Source: Bacillota bacterium (GTDB lineage Bacteria > Bacillota > Clostridia > Lachnospirales > Lachnospiraceae). Taken from it: 64,000 nucleotides of DNA. Where the stretch lies: contig JAEWJZ010000009.1 in the NCBI GenBank assembly GCA_023386315.1, forward strand, positions 62,001 through 126,000, given 5' to 3'. The notes beneath the pieces were generated by a model. It worked only from the letters and a program-made list of their open reading frames with translations. It made no database searches and was not told the DNA's origin. Positions 51,962-60,918 of the stretch are shown here, piece after piece. The translations under genes and the position numbers were made by a program. How positions within the stretch are numbered: the first letter of the stretch is position 1; every line of letters begins with the position of its first letter.

Positions 51962-53125
51962 ATGAATTTATTTATTATTATAATCAGCTTGCATTTGCTG
52001 CTATATATCGTGCGATTTATGATGGCAAAAAGCTACTATTACAGTCAGCAGATAACAGGAACCTTAAAAGAGAACGGGGATGAGTTTTCTGTAATTCAGC
52101 CAATTGTATCTGGTGATTGTAATCTGGAACATTGCCTGAAGACAAATGTTAAAAATGGAGGAAAAGCAAATTTTATCTGGATCGTTGATGAAAACGATCA
52201 GGAAGCCGGCAGAATTGTTAAAAATATAAAAGAAGAAACAGGGAAAGATATTAAAATTATCACTGCAAAAGATATACCCAAAGAAAAAAACGAAAAAGTA
52301 TTTAAACAAAAGTTAGCACTTCCTTATGCAAGAGAATTTTTTATTGCAGCAGATGATGATGTGATTCTTTCATTTGACCAGCTTTATAAATTAAAAGATA
52401 AGCTTAACAGGCAGGATTGTGTGATTACAGGACTGCCGTATTACCGTATGGGACATGATTTCCTGACAAATTTAGTTGTGGGATTTGTTAATGGGAATAC
52501 CTTATTAACGTATCTGGTAATAGCAGGTCTGGGTGCTGTAGGCAGTTTAAATGGCATGTTTTATATGGCTAAAAAAGATACGTTTATTCATTTAAATGTT
52601 TTTGAAAATATTGAGGATAAACTATCAGATGAGTATGAAATAGCAAAAATATTGCGTAATAAGAATATTCAAATTATTCAGAGCACATGCCCCTGTTCTG
52701 TTGGAACCACTATTGAGAGCTTCAGTCATTACATGAATCTGATGAGACGATGGATGGTATTTGCCAATGTATATATGGCAGAAAGACTCCAGTTATCCAC
52801 ATTATTAACAATTGTAGTACCAACTGCTTTACCCTTACTTATTTTCACACATGCATTGATAATCAGGAATTTCAGGATTCTTCCAATTATTTTTGGCATA
52901 CAGGTGCTGATCGCTTTTCTAAATTATTATCAGAGGCGTCAATACTTCAAAATAAAGGAACCTTTAAAAATAATACTATTTGAAATAATAAGTGCTTATT
53001 TACAGCCTCTCCATTATATAAATAGCTTGATTAAGCCAAGAATGGTCATTTGGAGAAACAATAAGGTCATGATTAATAAAGATGGTTCGGTCAGATATGA
53101 AAAAGTTGGAGGAACATCATTATGA
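51962..53125 (+). CDS. Membrane glycosyltransferase, GT21-like (ceramide glucosyltransferase-like)
   Basis: A 387-residue GT-A enzyme anchored by an N-terminal helix (1-22) and two or more C-terminal helices (about 285-350). The donor site DDD is at 131-133 in FFIAADDDVILSF. A MNLMRRWM stretch near 260 stands where processive and GT21 enzymes have (Q/R)xxRW. GT21-type enzymes move a hexose to a lipid such as ceramide or a hopanoid precursor, so the acceptor here may be the lipid made by the next genes. ATG 51962 has AGGTGG 5 nt upstream. It ends in an ATGA overlap with the reductase gene. Confidence 0.8.
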   Translation: MNLFIIIISLHLLLYIVRFMMAKSYYYSQQITGTLKENGDEFSVIQPIVSGDCNLEHCLKTNVKNGGKANFIWIVDENDQEAGRIVKNIKEETGKDIKIITAKDIPKEKNEKVFKQKLALPYAREFFIAADDDVILSFDQLYKLKDKLNRQDCVITGLPYYRMGHDFLTNLVVGFVNGNTLLTYLVIAGLGAVGSLNGMFYMAKKDTFIHLNVFENIEDKLSDEYEIAKILRNKNIQIIQSTCPCSVGTTIESFSHYMNLMRRWMVFANVYMAERLQLSTLLTIVVPTALPLLIFTHALIIRNFRILPIIFGIQVLIAFLNYYQRRQYFKIKEPLKIILFEIISAYLQPLHYINSLIKPRMVIWRNNKVMINKDGSVRYEKVGGTSL

Positions 53126-54117
53126 GAGTTTGTGTTACAGGCGCCACTGGATTTTTAGGAAAGTATGTTGTGGAATTATTGACAGAAAAAGGCTATAAAG
53201 TAACTGCATTTGGAAGAAATGCAGTTAAGGGAGCTGAACTTGAAAATGATAACGTAACATTTATTAAGGGAAACTTAGAAAGCCTGCGTGATGTTTTATC
53301 AGCGGTAAGGGGCTGCGAATATGTTGTTCATGCAGGCGCCTTGTCTTCTGCCTGGGGAAAGGAAAAGGACTTTTATAATGCAAATGTGAAAGGAACCGAA
53401 CATATATTAAACGCATGTGAAAGGTATAAAATAAAGCGATTAGTCTTCATTTCTTCACCCAGCATTTATACAAGAAGTAAAGACCAGCATTTTATTAAAG
53501 AAACCCAGGTTGCTTGGAATAGTGAGTTGAATTATTATATTCAGACGAAAATTCTTGCAGAGAAAGCTATCCGTGATTTTAAGACCAGTACCTTTGAAAA
53601 AGTTATTATCCGCCCACGGGGACTTTTTGGGATAGGAGATACAAGTATTATTCCCAGATTAATGCGTGCAAATAAAGTAATAGGTATTCCTGTCTTTAAT
53701 AACGGAGACAACTTCGTGGATATTACTTACGTTGAAAACGCTGCTCATAGTATTTGGCTGGCCATGACTGTAAATGGTATTGACGGAGCCATATATAACA
53801 TAACCAATGATGAGCCTATGGCTTTCAAAAAAATTCTATCGATATTTCTAAAAGAAATTGGACAAAAACCAAGATTTCTAAAATTGTATTATCCAGTTAT
53901 GTCTAAAATAGTAGGGGGCATTGAATGGTTCTACAAAATAATGAAGATAAAAAGAGAACCGGTTTTTACGAGGTATACATTAATGACTTTGGGTTTTAGC
54001 CAGACCTTAAATATAGAAAAGGCAAAAAATGAGCTGGAATATAAACCGGTTTATACCATTGAGGAAGGTATTAAAAAGTATGCAAAATGGTATCGAGAGC
54101 AAAATTACAAGTATTAA
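53122..54117 (+). CDS. NAD(P)-dependent epimerase/reductase, 3-beta-HSD/OleD-like
   Basis: An extended SDR of 331 residues. The cofactor loop is GATGFLG at 7-13, and the catalytic Tyr139 and Lys143 lie in YYIQTK with upstream Ser111/112 in VFISSPSIY. The IRPRGLFGIGD stretch and NFVDITYVENAAHS are typical of 3-beta-hydroxysteroid dehydrogenase-like proteins, including OleD, which reduces the 2-alkyl-3-ketoacid in olefin synthesis. It overlaps the glycosyltransferase gene by 4 bp and the next gene by about 38 bp. Confidence 0.85.
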   Translation: MRVCVTGATGFLGKYVVELLTEKGYKVTAFGRNAVKGAELENDNVTFIKGNLESLRDVLSAVRGCEYVVHAGALSSAWGKEKDFYNANVKGTEHILNACERYKIKRLVFISSPSIYTRSKDQHFIKETQVAWNSELNYYIQTKILAEKAIRDFKTSTFEKVIIRPRGLFGIGDTSIIPRLMRANKVIGIPVFNNGDNFVDITYVENAAHSIWLAMTVNGIDGAIYNITNDEPMAFKKILSIFLKEIGQKPRFLKLYYPVMSKIVGGIEWFYKIMKIKREPVFTRYTLMTLGFSQTLNIEKAKNELEYKPVYTIEEGIKKYAKWYREQNYKY

Positions 54118-54874
54118 GTTCTACAACTGCGGATATTGTATGAATGATTTAAAGCGGATGTATAAAGAGATAAAAAAGCATAAAAAAGTGATCTTTCGGG
54201 CCAAGGTCATGCTAATAGACCATAAGACATACGGTAAGATTCTTGTAGATACAGGTTATAGCCATAGAATATACGAAAATGGACTTACTTCCAAGCTATA
54301 TCATTTGATTAATCCAACTTATTATGCAAAAAAAGACCATATTTTATATCAGTTAAGGAAAGACGGCATTAAACCAGGTGATTTATCCATGATTATTTTA
54401 ACACATCTTCATCCAGACCATATTGGCGGACTTCATGATATAAAAAATACCCAAATAATCATGAGCGATAAATGCAGAGAAAAAATAACTGGTGCCAGAT
54501 ACAATGAACTGGTATTTCCAAATCAAATTGGAAAAAGTATAGAAAATCAAATTATGTCAGTAAGTGTTAATAATAGATCCCCCTTAAAGGGCTTTAAAGG
54601 CAAGGATCTTTTTGGAGATGGTTCTGTCTGGCTTATGGAGTTAGAAGGCCATGCGTATGGCCAGATTGGTATATATATTCCGGAAAAAAAGCTTTTTTAT
54701 GTAGCTGATGCTGTATGGGGGACAGATTTTTTAAAATACAGACTGCGTATGATACCAAGACTTATTCAGAATGATTATAAGGCCTACGTACAGACGGTAA
54801 AAAAATTAACAGCTTTAAAGGGAGTTTCAATTATTTCCGCCCATGGAGAAGAGGTATATAATGATGCACAATAA
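54080..54874 (+). CDS. Metallo-beta-lactamase-fold hydrolase
   Basis: A 264-residue protein with the metal motif THLHPDH (108-114) followed by IGG. Further likely ligands are His in LEGHAYGQIG and Asp in FYVADAVWG, with a late SAHGEE. It is complete for a dinuclear MBL hydrolase and may act on a thioester or ester intermediate of the cluster. The start is uncertain. ATG 54080 has GAGGAAGG 11 nt upstream and overlaps the reductase gene by 38 bp; the frame is open from 54029. Confidence 0.8.
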   Translation: MQNGIESKITSIKFYNCGYCMNDLKRMYKEIKKHKKVIFRAKVMLIDHKTYGKILVDTGYSHRIYENGLTSKLYHLINPTYYAKKDHILYQLRKDGIKPGDLSMIILTHLHPDHIGGLHDIKNTQIIMSDKCREKITGARYNELVFPNQIGKSIENQIMSVSVNNRSPLKGFKGKDLFGDGSVWLMELEGHAYGQIGIYIPEKKLFYVADAVWGTDFLKYRLRMIPRLIQNDYKAYVQTVKKLTALKGVSIISAHGEEVYNDAQ

Positions 54875-56153
54875 GTTTAGGATCATTTTTAGTTACTTAA
54901 AATACAGAAATTCAAAAAAATTCAAAAGCCGGGAAGCAATTCATAAATATCAAAAAAAGGAGATAAAAAATTTATTAAAGCATATTAAAAAATATTCTCT
55001 GTATTACAGAACTATACTGAAAGATAATGATAATCTATTTTCTTTACCCATAATAAATAAGTCCGTCATGATGGAGAATTTTGATGAACTGGTGTGTGCA
55101 GATATAAAAAAAGAAGAAGCCTTAAATTTTGCAGTTTCTGCTGAAAAGGGCAGAAACTTTAATAGTAAGTTAAATGGTCTTACCGTGGGGTTATCCTCTG
55201 GAACTTCGGGACATCAGGGAATTTTTATTGCAAGTCAGAAAGAAGCTGATATATGGACAGGTGCAATTTTAGGCCGATTTTTACCCCATACCATAGGTAA
55301 GCAGGAAATTGCTTTTTTCTTAAGGGCAAACAGTACACTGTACGAAAATGTGAAAACAAGACAAATAAGCTTTACCTATTATGATATTTATAAACCATTG
55401 GAACAACATATCCATAAGCTTAACCAGACAAATACCAGTATACTAATTGCTCCTCCATCGGTATTAATTCTGTTAGCAGAAGCTGTACAGGAAAATAAGC
55501 TTCATTTGAAACTAAAAAAAGTCATATCTGTTGCCGAGGTACTGGAAAAATCGGATGAGGAATACTTTAAAAGTGTATTTGGGCAAAATGTCATCCATCA
55601 GGTATACCAATGTACCGAAGGCTTTTTGGGATTCACATGTGAATATGGTACGCTACATATAAATGAAGATATTGTATTCATAGAAGAAGAAAAAATAGAT
55701 GAAATCCGTTTTATTCCTGTTATTACTGATTTTACAAGAAAATCCCAGCCGGTTGTAAGATACCGCTTAAATGATGTTTTATTGCATAAAAAAGAAAAAT
55801 GTCCATGCGGAAGCCATTTTATGGCTCTTGAGAAGATCGAAGGCCGTGAAGATGATGTATTTATTTTTGAAAATAAAAATGGCAGTGATACGAAAGTATT
55901 TTCTGATATTATCAGTCGTTGTATCTTATATGTCAATGGTATAAAGCAATACCAGGTAATACAGGAAAATAAAAAGGCATTAAGGATTTTATTGGAATAT
56001 GAAAAAGATGCCGATCCGCAAGCAGTACAAAAACAACTTAAGACAGAGTTTTCAAATACATTGTCGCAATTAGGCTGCATGGATATAGCCATGACATTTG
56101 ATAAATATCAACATACAACTGGTAAAAAGCTAAAGAGGATTATTAGATTATGA
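54861..56153 (+). CDS. Adenylate-forming enzyme, coenzyme F390 synthetase-like
   Basis: A 430-residue member of the ANL superfamily related to phenylacetate-CoA ligase and F390 synthetase. The phosphate loop is LSSGTSGHQG at 111-120. QVYQCTEGFLGFTCEYG is like motif A5, and VVRYRLNDVLLHKKEKCPCG (A7/A8 region with a Cys pair) is typical of this group. It would activate an acyl acid with ATP, comparable to OleC. The ATG at 54861 has AAGAGG upstream and lies inside the end of the MBL gene (14-bp overlap). Confidence 0.82.
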   Translation: MMHNKFRIIFSYLKYRNSKKFKSREAIHKYQKKEIKNLLKHIKKYSLYYRTILKDNDNLFSLPIINKSVMMENFDELVCADIKKEEALNFAVSAEKGRNFNSKLNGLTVGLSSGTSGHQGIFIASQKEADIWTGAILGRFLPHTIGKQEIAFFLRANSTLYENVKTRQISFTYYDIYKPLEQHIHKLNQTNTSILIAPPSVLILLAEAVQENKLHLKLKKVISVAEVLEKSDEEYFKSVFGQNVIHQVYQCTEGFLGFTCEYGTLHINEDIVFIEEEKIDEIRFIPVITDFTRKSQPVVRYRLNDVLLHKKEKCPCGSHFMALEKIEGREDDVFIFENKNGSDTKVFSDIISRCILYVNGIKQYQVIQENKKALRILLEYEKDADPQAVQKQLKTEFSNTLSQLGCMDIAMTFDKYQHTTGKKLKRIIRL

Positions 56154-57082
56154 AAAACTTAAAAATTATCGGATATGGAAAAGACAAAGGAAATAAAATT
56201 ATACGATTTGACAATAATATACGTCATAGAATGGATGAAACACAAAATCATTACACAATGTCGGTCAATTCTATTGAAAAGGCGCTCCTGGCTGCAGAAT
56301 GTACTATAGATGATATGGATTTAATTGTTTATGCAAGTGCTGTCGGCTACCAGCCTATTCCCTGTTCAGCAGCACTTATTTTAGAAAAGCTCGAACCTTC
56401 TGGACCGATTCCCTGCATGGACATTAATACAACCTGTACCAGCTTCATTACAGCACTTGATACAATCTCTTACATGGTACATGAAGGACGATATAACAGA
56501 GTCTTGATCCTGTCATCAGAAACAGCTTCCCTTGGTATTAATCCGGAACAAAAGGAGAGCTATGAATTATTTAGTGATGGAGCAGCCGCAGTTATTGTTG
56601 AAAAAGACGAAAATGCTGAATCAGGAGTAATATTTGGTATTTGGAAGACATGGACCCAGGGGGCCCATGATACAGAAATACGGGGAGGACTCAGCAGTCT
56701 TCACCCAAGGCACCATACGAAAGAAAATAAAAATGAATATTTATTTGATATGAACGGACCAAAGGTATTGAGACTGGTGGCCCAAAAAATCCCGGAGTTT
56801 GTAGAACAATTGGAAAAAGAAAGTGGCATTGCTTTAGGAGATATAGATTTGATCATCCCTCATCAGGCAAGCCGTGCGCTGCCTTTAGTTATGAAACAAC
56901 TAGGGATTAAGGAAGGGAAATATATGAATTATGTTGAAGATTATGGAAATATGATTGCCGCTTCTGTTCCCTATATGTTATGTTTAGCCTTGGAAGAAAA
57001 TAGAATCAAAAAAGGAAATACTGTACTTCTGTTCGGAACAGCAGCCGGTATGACAATCAGCGGATTAATTTTAAAAATATAA
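56150..57082 (+). CDS. 3-oxoacyl-ACP synthase III (KAS III/OleA-like) enzyme
   Basis: A thiolase-fold condensing enzyme of 310 residues. The triad is intact: Cys96 in DINTTCTSFITAL, His238 in IIPHQASRAL and Asn267 in DYGNMIAASVPY. The C-terminal GTAAGMTISGLIL glycine region is present. The similarity to FabH and OleA is clear, but the N-terminal third differs, so the product is not known. It overlaps the ligase gene by 4 bp (ATGA) and ends the cluster. The housekeeping FabH is expected elsewhere. Confidence 0.85.
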   Translation: MKNLKIIGYGKDKGNKIIRFDNNIRHRMDETQNHYTMSVNSIEKALLAAECTIDDMDLIVYASAVGYQPIPCSAALILEKLEPSGPIPCMDINTTCTSFITALDTISYMVHEGRYNRVLILSSETASLGINPEQKESYELFSDGAAAVIVEKDENAESGVIFGIWKTWTQGAHDTEIRGGLSSLHPRHHTKENKNEYLFDMNGPKVLRLVAQKIPEFVEQLEKESGIALGDIDLIIPHQASRALPLVMKQLGIKEGKYMNYVEDYGNMIAASVPYMLCLALEENRIKKGNTVLLFGTAAGMTISGLILKI

Positions 57083-57134
57083 AAAATTGAAACTAATGGT
57101 AAAATATGGATAATAGTTATAAATGTAATACGAG

Positions 57135-57200
57135 AGTTTACAAATTGACAACATAAATGGTATTATATATAATATTCTTTATATTGTTATGATGTAAACT
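57135..57200. repeat. Inverted repeat flanking the ABC operon promoter
   Basis: AGTTTACA (57135-57142) and TGTAAACT (57193-57200) are perfect inverted copies on either side of the promoter, 50 bp apart. They may be operator half-sites that loop. Confidence 0.45.
57145..57173 (+). promoter_or_regulatory. Promoter of the amino-acid ABC operon
   Basis: TTGACA (57145-57150) and TATAAT (57168-57173) are both consensus with a 17-nt spacer. Confidence 0.9.
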
Positions 57201-57241
57201 GTTACTGTTTTAAATTATGAAATAATTGAGGAGATTAATTT

Positions 57242-58069
57242 ATGAAAAAAATTTTAGCTTTCGTTTTATGCACAGTTTTGACTGGTGGTATATTATTAAC
57301 AGGCTGCGGTTCCTCTGAAAAGAAGGATACTGAAAAAGAAACATCTGTAAAAGCAGATGAAACAACTAAGACCTCTGACGGCTCAGCAAACGATAAAATA
57401 TGGATTATTGCTACCGATACTGTATTCAAACCATTTGAATATACCAATGAAAAGAATGAATTTGTAGGAATCGATGTTGATTTGCTTGCTGCTATTGCAG
57501 AAGACCAGGGATTTAAGTATGAATTGCAAAGCCTTGGCTGGGATGCATCAGTTGCTGCTGTACAGGCAGGACAGGCAGACGGTCTTATTGCAGGTGCCAC
57601 AATTAAGCAGGAACGTATTGATTCCGGATGGATTTTTTCCGAGGGATATTATAATGCCTCCCAGACATTTGTTGTAGGTGAGGGAAGTGACATTAAGAGC
57701 TTTGAAGATCTTAAGGGTAAAAATGTTGCAGTTAAAAATGGTACAGCTGGTGCTGATTTTGCAAATAGCCTGAAAGAACAGTATGGATTTACAGTAACTG
57801 TCTTTGATGATTCACCAACCATGTATCAGGATGTTATACTTGGTAACAGTGCGGCATGTGTGGAAGATTCACCGATTATGAAAGCTTCCATAAAAGAAGG
57901 CGGTCTTAAGCTTATGATTCCTGAAGGAATGGAAAGTGAAGGTGCTCCTTACGGTTTTGCAATTATGAATAAAGATAAGCAGGAATTACTGGATAAATTT
58001 AATGCAGGACTTGCAAATATTAAAGCAAATGGAAAATATGATGAAATCATCAATAAGTATTTAAAATAG
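57242..58069 (+). CDS. Amino-acid ABC transporter substrate-binding lipoprotein
   Basis: Family 3 solute-binding protein, 275 residues. A lipoprotein signal peptide ends LLTGCGSS (Cys22). A Thr/Lys-rich linker and then the ligand domain follow, with FKPFEYTNEKNEFVGIDVDLLAAIA and FEDLKGKNVAVKNGTAG. Ligands of this family are polar amino acids such as glutamine, arginine or cystine; the exact one cannot be told. GAGGAG precedes the ATG. Confidence 0.92.
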   Translation: MKKILAFVLCTVLTGGILLTGCGSSEKKDTEKETSVKADETTKTSDGSANDKIWIIATDTVFKPFEYTNEKNEFVGIDVDLLAAIAEDQGFKYELQSLGWDASVAAVQAGQADGLIAGATIKQERIDSGWIFSEGYYNASQTFVVGEGSDIKSFEDLKGKNVAVKNGTAGADFANSLKEQYGFTVTVFDDSPTMYQDVILGNSAACVEDSPIMKASIKEGGLKLMIPEGMESEGAPYGFAIMNKDKQELLDKFNAGLANIKANGKYDEIINKYLK

Positions 58070-58114
58070 GAATAATTTCAGAGAAACTCTGCAAAAGGAT
58101 AGGAAGTTGATTAC

Positions 58115-58148
58115 GAACGTGAGAGACTGTAACAGGAATCTCACGTTC
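58115..58148 (+). terminator. Intercistronic hairpin after the binding-protein gene
   Basis: GAACGTGAGA (58115-58124) pairs perfectly with TCTCACGTTC (58139-58148). The T tail is weak (TTGTTATC). Such partial terminators or stabilising stems raise binding-protein levels over the permease. Confidence 0.7.
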
Positions 58149-58190
58149 TTGTTATCATCCTTTATATACTAAGAATACGGAGGTTAAGTT

Positions 58191-58859
58191 ATGATTACGA
58201 TCATACAGACGTATGGGTCTATGCTCCTGCAGGCATTGGGGAAAACTTTACTGCTTACGTTGTTATCGTTGGTTTTCGCCATGATAATCGGTCTGGTTTT
58301 TTCATTGATGAATGTTGGGAAAAATCGCTTTTTTAATTTCATTGGAACCGCATATGTTGATGGGGTTCGTGGTGTTCCACTTATTGTTTTGGCCTATTTT
58401 ATATATTTTGGCGTACCGACTGGAATAAAAATGATGGGTATACAGGATTTCAGATTAACAGCTCTTCAGGCAGGTACGATTGCCCTTGCCATGAACTGCG
58501 GCGCTTATATGGCTGAGATTATCCGGGCAGGTATTGAAAGTGTTGATAAAGGACAGATGGAAGCCAGCAGAAGTCTTGGTTTGAATTATGCAAAAAGCAT
58601 GCGGCTGGTGGTGCTGCCTCAGGCTGTCCGTACAATGATTCCGTCTATCATCAATCAGTTCATCATTACATTAAAAGACACCTCTATTCTTTCTGTTATT
58701 GGATTCCCGGAACTTACTAATATGGGTAAAACAATTAGTGGAAATACATTCAAGAGTCTGGAAACCTGGGCAATTGTAGGTATTATGTATATGGTTGTAA
58801 TTATTACTCTCAGTAAAGTTGCAAAGAGAGTTGAAAGGAGGGTTAACCGTGGAAGATAG
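58191..58859 (+). CDS. Amino-acid ABC transporter permease
   Basis: A 222-residue HisM/GlnP-type permease with about five membrane helices. The EAA loop reads [21 protein letters not shown] (close to the family's EAAxALG...PQA), and the N-terminal [16 protein letters not shown] helix is typical. It probably forms a homodimer. It overlaps the ATPase gene by 11 bp. Confidence 0.93.
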   Translation: MITIIQTYGSMLLQALGKTLLLTLLSLVFAMIIGLVFSLMNVGKNRFFNFIGTAYVDGVRGVPLIVLAYFIYFGVPTGIKMMGIQDFRLTALQAGTIALAMNCGAYMAEIIRAGIESVDKGQMEASRSLGLNYAKSMRLVVLPQAVRTMIPSIINQFIITLKDTSILSVIGFPELTNMGKTISGNTFKSLETWAIVGIMYMVVIITLSKVAKRVERRVNRGR

Positions 58860-59589
58860 AAAGCTTAAGATTCATGTTGAGAATTTAAAGAAAAATTTCG
58901 GAGCATTAGAAGTTTTAAAAAACATGAGTATTGATATTTTTGAAGGAGAGGTTGTGGTTTTGTTAGGACCTTCCGGAAGCGGTAAGTCTACATTTCTCCG
59001 GTGCCTGAATCAACTTGAGGCGGCTACTGCCGGCAGCATCGTGGTGGATGGGAAGAATATTACAGATAAACATACCGATATAAATAAAGTACGTGAGAAT
59101 ATTGGCATGGTGTTCCAGCACTTTAATCTTTTCCCTCATAAAACTGTTTTAGAAAATATCATGCTTGCTCCGGTGGAGCTAAAGCTCATGACTAAGGCAG
59201 AGGCAAAAGAAAAGGGCATGCAATTATTAAACCGTGTAGGATTGGATTCGAAAGCAGATGCATACCCCTCCCAGCTCTCAGGAGGACAAAAGCAGCGTAT
59301 CGCAATTGCAAGATCACTGGCCATGAATCCTGACATTATGCTTTTTGATGAACCCACCTCCGCACTGGATCCTGAAATGGTGGGGGAAGTTCTGGCTGTT
59401 ATGAAAGAGCTTGCAGCAGAAGGTATGACCATGGTTGTTGTAACGCATGAAATAGGTTTTGCAAAAGAAGTGGCGGACAGAATTGTATTTATGGACGACG
59501 GTTATATTGTAGAGCAGGGGACAGCCCAGGAAGTTATTATGAACCCGAAAGAAACCAGAACCATTGATTTTCTTAATAAAGTGTTATAG
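58849..59589 (+). CDS. Amino-acid ABC transporter ATP-binding protein
   Basis: A GlnQ-type ATPase of 246 residues. Walker A is GPSGSGKST, the Q-loop is [11 protein letters not shown], the signature LSGGQKQR, Walker [15 protein letters not shown] and the switch His in VTHEIGFA. I start at GTG 58849 with AAAGGAGGG upstream; an ATG at 58819 lies in the permease and has no ribosome site. It energises the permease at 58191. Confidence 0.95.
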   Translation: MEDRKLKIHVENLKKNFGALEVLKNMSIDIFEGEVVVLLGPSGSGKSTFLRCLNQLEAATAGSIVVDGKNITDKHTDINKVRENIGMVFQHFNLFPHKTVLENIMLAPVELKLMTKAEAKEKGMQLLNRVGLDSKADAYPSQLSGGQKQRIAIARSLAMNPDIMLFDEPTSALDPEMVGEVLAVMKELAAEGMTMVVVTHEIGFAKEVADRIVFMDDGYIVEQGTAQEVIMNPKETRTIDFLNKVL

Positions 59590-59610
59590 TCTGTTTTGGA
59601 GGAGTAACCT

Positions 59611-60195
59611 ATGAAAAAGATTATTACAATCAGTCGTGAGTTTGGAGCAGGCGGAGGAGAAATCGGAAGAAAAGTAGCCAGTATTATGAAGTATGAATTC
59701 TATGATAAAGAGTTAATTCTGAAAGCGGCAAGAGAATCTAACGTAGATGTTGAAAGCTTGTTGAAATGGGATGAACAGGTACCCATCAACTTCGGATTTG
59801 CTCAGAGCCTCTTTGATTTTTACAATAAACCGCTGAGCGAAAAGCTTTTTAATGCTCAGAGTCATATAATTAAAAAAGTTGCAGAAAAAGGAAACTGCGT
59901 GATCGTTGGCCGAAATGCAAATACCATATTAAAGGAATATGATAATACTTTACACGTATTTATACATGCAGATTCTCACTGGCGCTTAAAGCGCATGAAG
60001 GATAAAATGCCTGATGCGACTGAAGCTAAAATAAAAGAGCAGATATCCATCATTGATAAAATGAGAAGAAAAAATTGTACTTATTATACAAATACAGAAT
60101 TTGGCGGGGCAGATTATTATGATATCAGTTTCAATACATCGAAATTAGGAATTGATGCCTGTGTAGAGATAATCTGTAATTTAGCAAAGCAGTAA
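59611..60195 (+). CDS. Cytidylate kinase-like P-loop protein
   Basis: A 194-residue protein of the cytidylate kinase-like family common in Clostridia. It starts ITISREFGAGGGEIGRKVA, a P-loop variant, with later VIVGRNANTIL and a lid-like basic part (DKMRRKNCTYYTN). It lacks the full substrate region of real CMP kinases, so activity is unknown. It follows the ATPase by 21 bp with a GGAGGAG site and ends at a strong terminator, so it belongs to the ABC operon. Confidence 0.8.
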   Translation: MKKIITISREFGAGGGEIGRKVASIMKYEFYDKELILKAARESNVDVESLLKWDEQVPINFGFAQSLFDFYNKPLSEKLFNAQSHIIKKVAEKGNCVIVGRNANTILKEYDNTLHVFIHADSHWRLKRMKDKMPDATEAKIKEQISIIDKMRRKNCTYYTNTEFGGADYYDISFNTSKLGIDACVEIICNLAKQ

Positions 60196-60216
60196 ATGGG
60201 AAGGTTATTAAAGAAA

Positions 60217-60259
60217 AAAGGTGTAAATAATTCGGTATCCCGGAATTATTTACACCTTT
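60217..60259. terminator. Bidirectional terminator after the ABC operon
   Basis: A 17-bp perfect inverted repeat pairs 60217-60233 (AAAGGTGTAAATAATTC) with 60243-60259 around a 9-nt loop. An A run lies on the left and TTT on the right. It also closes the converging gnd-zwf operon. Confidence 0.9.
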
Positions 60260-60266
60260 CCTGCAA

Positions 60267-60908
60267 TTAATTATTAAAATCCATTAAAACCGCTCTTACA
60301 GGTGCAGCTTCTGCTCCTTCAATATTTACCGGCAATGCAAACAGCAGATATTCACCCTCCTCAATCTCTTTCAGGCGTAAGCCTTCCAGAATATGAATCC
60401 CTTTTTCCATTAACTGAAGGTGGGTTTCATGGCCTGGCTGGGCACGCTCAATGCCAAGAGCATCGATTCCTACACCCTTAATTCTGTGATTTACCAAATA
60501 CTCCGCACCGGATTGCTCCAGATAAACAAAATCACCTTCCAAAACGTTCTCGTAGGAATTTCTTGTCTTCAAAAGTATAAAATCACCATCGGCAATGTCC
60601 TTGCTGCTAAGATCCTTCGCTGTTATTTTATTCGTTACAGCAGTTAAATCAAGCACCTTACATTTCGTGATCAGTTCCTTAAAGTCTAATGTCTCGATGG
60701 TATTTCCCTCAGGTATCATATGGAGCGTCCGGTCTAAATGAGTGCCGGTATGCAGATTCATTTCAATTTTACTTTCATACACGGTTCCGGAAGCAAAGTC
60801 ACTGACTGGCTTAAGAAGAGGACGTTTTTCTTCCTTTCCTTTATAAACCGGCATATCATGATTGATTAACATGGATATATCATATAGTTTGTCATAATTT
60901 ATTTTCAT
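60267..60908 (-). CDS. Cyclase-family (kynurenine formamidase-like) metal hydrolase
   Basis: A 213-residue protein of the cyclase/KynB family. The metal motif is NLHTGTHLDRTLHM, matching the H-x-G-T-H-x-D signature, and it has GVGIDALGIER with the later GHETHLQLMEKGIHILEGL stretch. The family includes arylformamidases and uncharacterised hydrolases. The ATG at 60908 has AAGGAGG 6 nt upstream; a longer frame from 60995 overlaps zwf. It is the last gene of a gnd-zwf operon, which does not suggest kynurenine as substrate. Confidence 0.85.
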   Translation of the reverse strand: MKINYDKLYDISMLINHDMPVYKGKEEKRPLLKPVSDFASGTVYESKIEMNLHTGTHLDRTLHMIPEGNTIETLDFKELITKCKVLDLTAVTNKITAKDLSSKDIADGDFILLKTRNSYENVLEGDFVYLEQSGAEYLVNHRIKGVGIDALGIERAQPGHETHLQLMEKGIHILEGLRLKEIEEGEYLLFALPVNIEGAEAAPVRAVLMDFNN

Positions 60909-60918
60909 AAGTTCCTCC

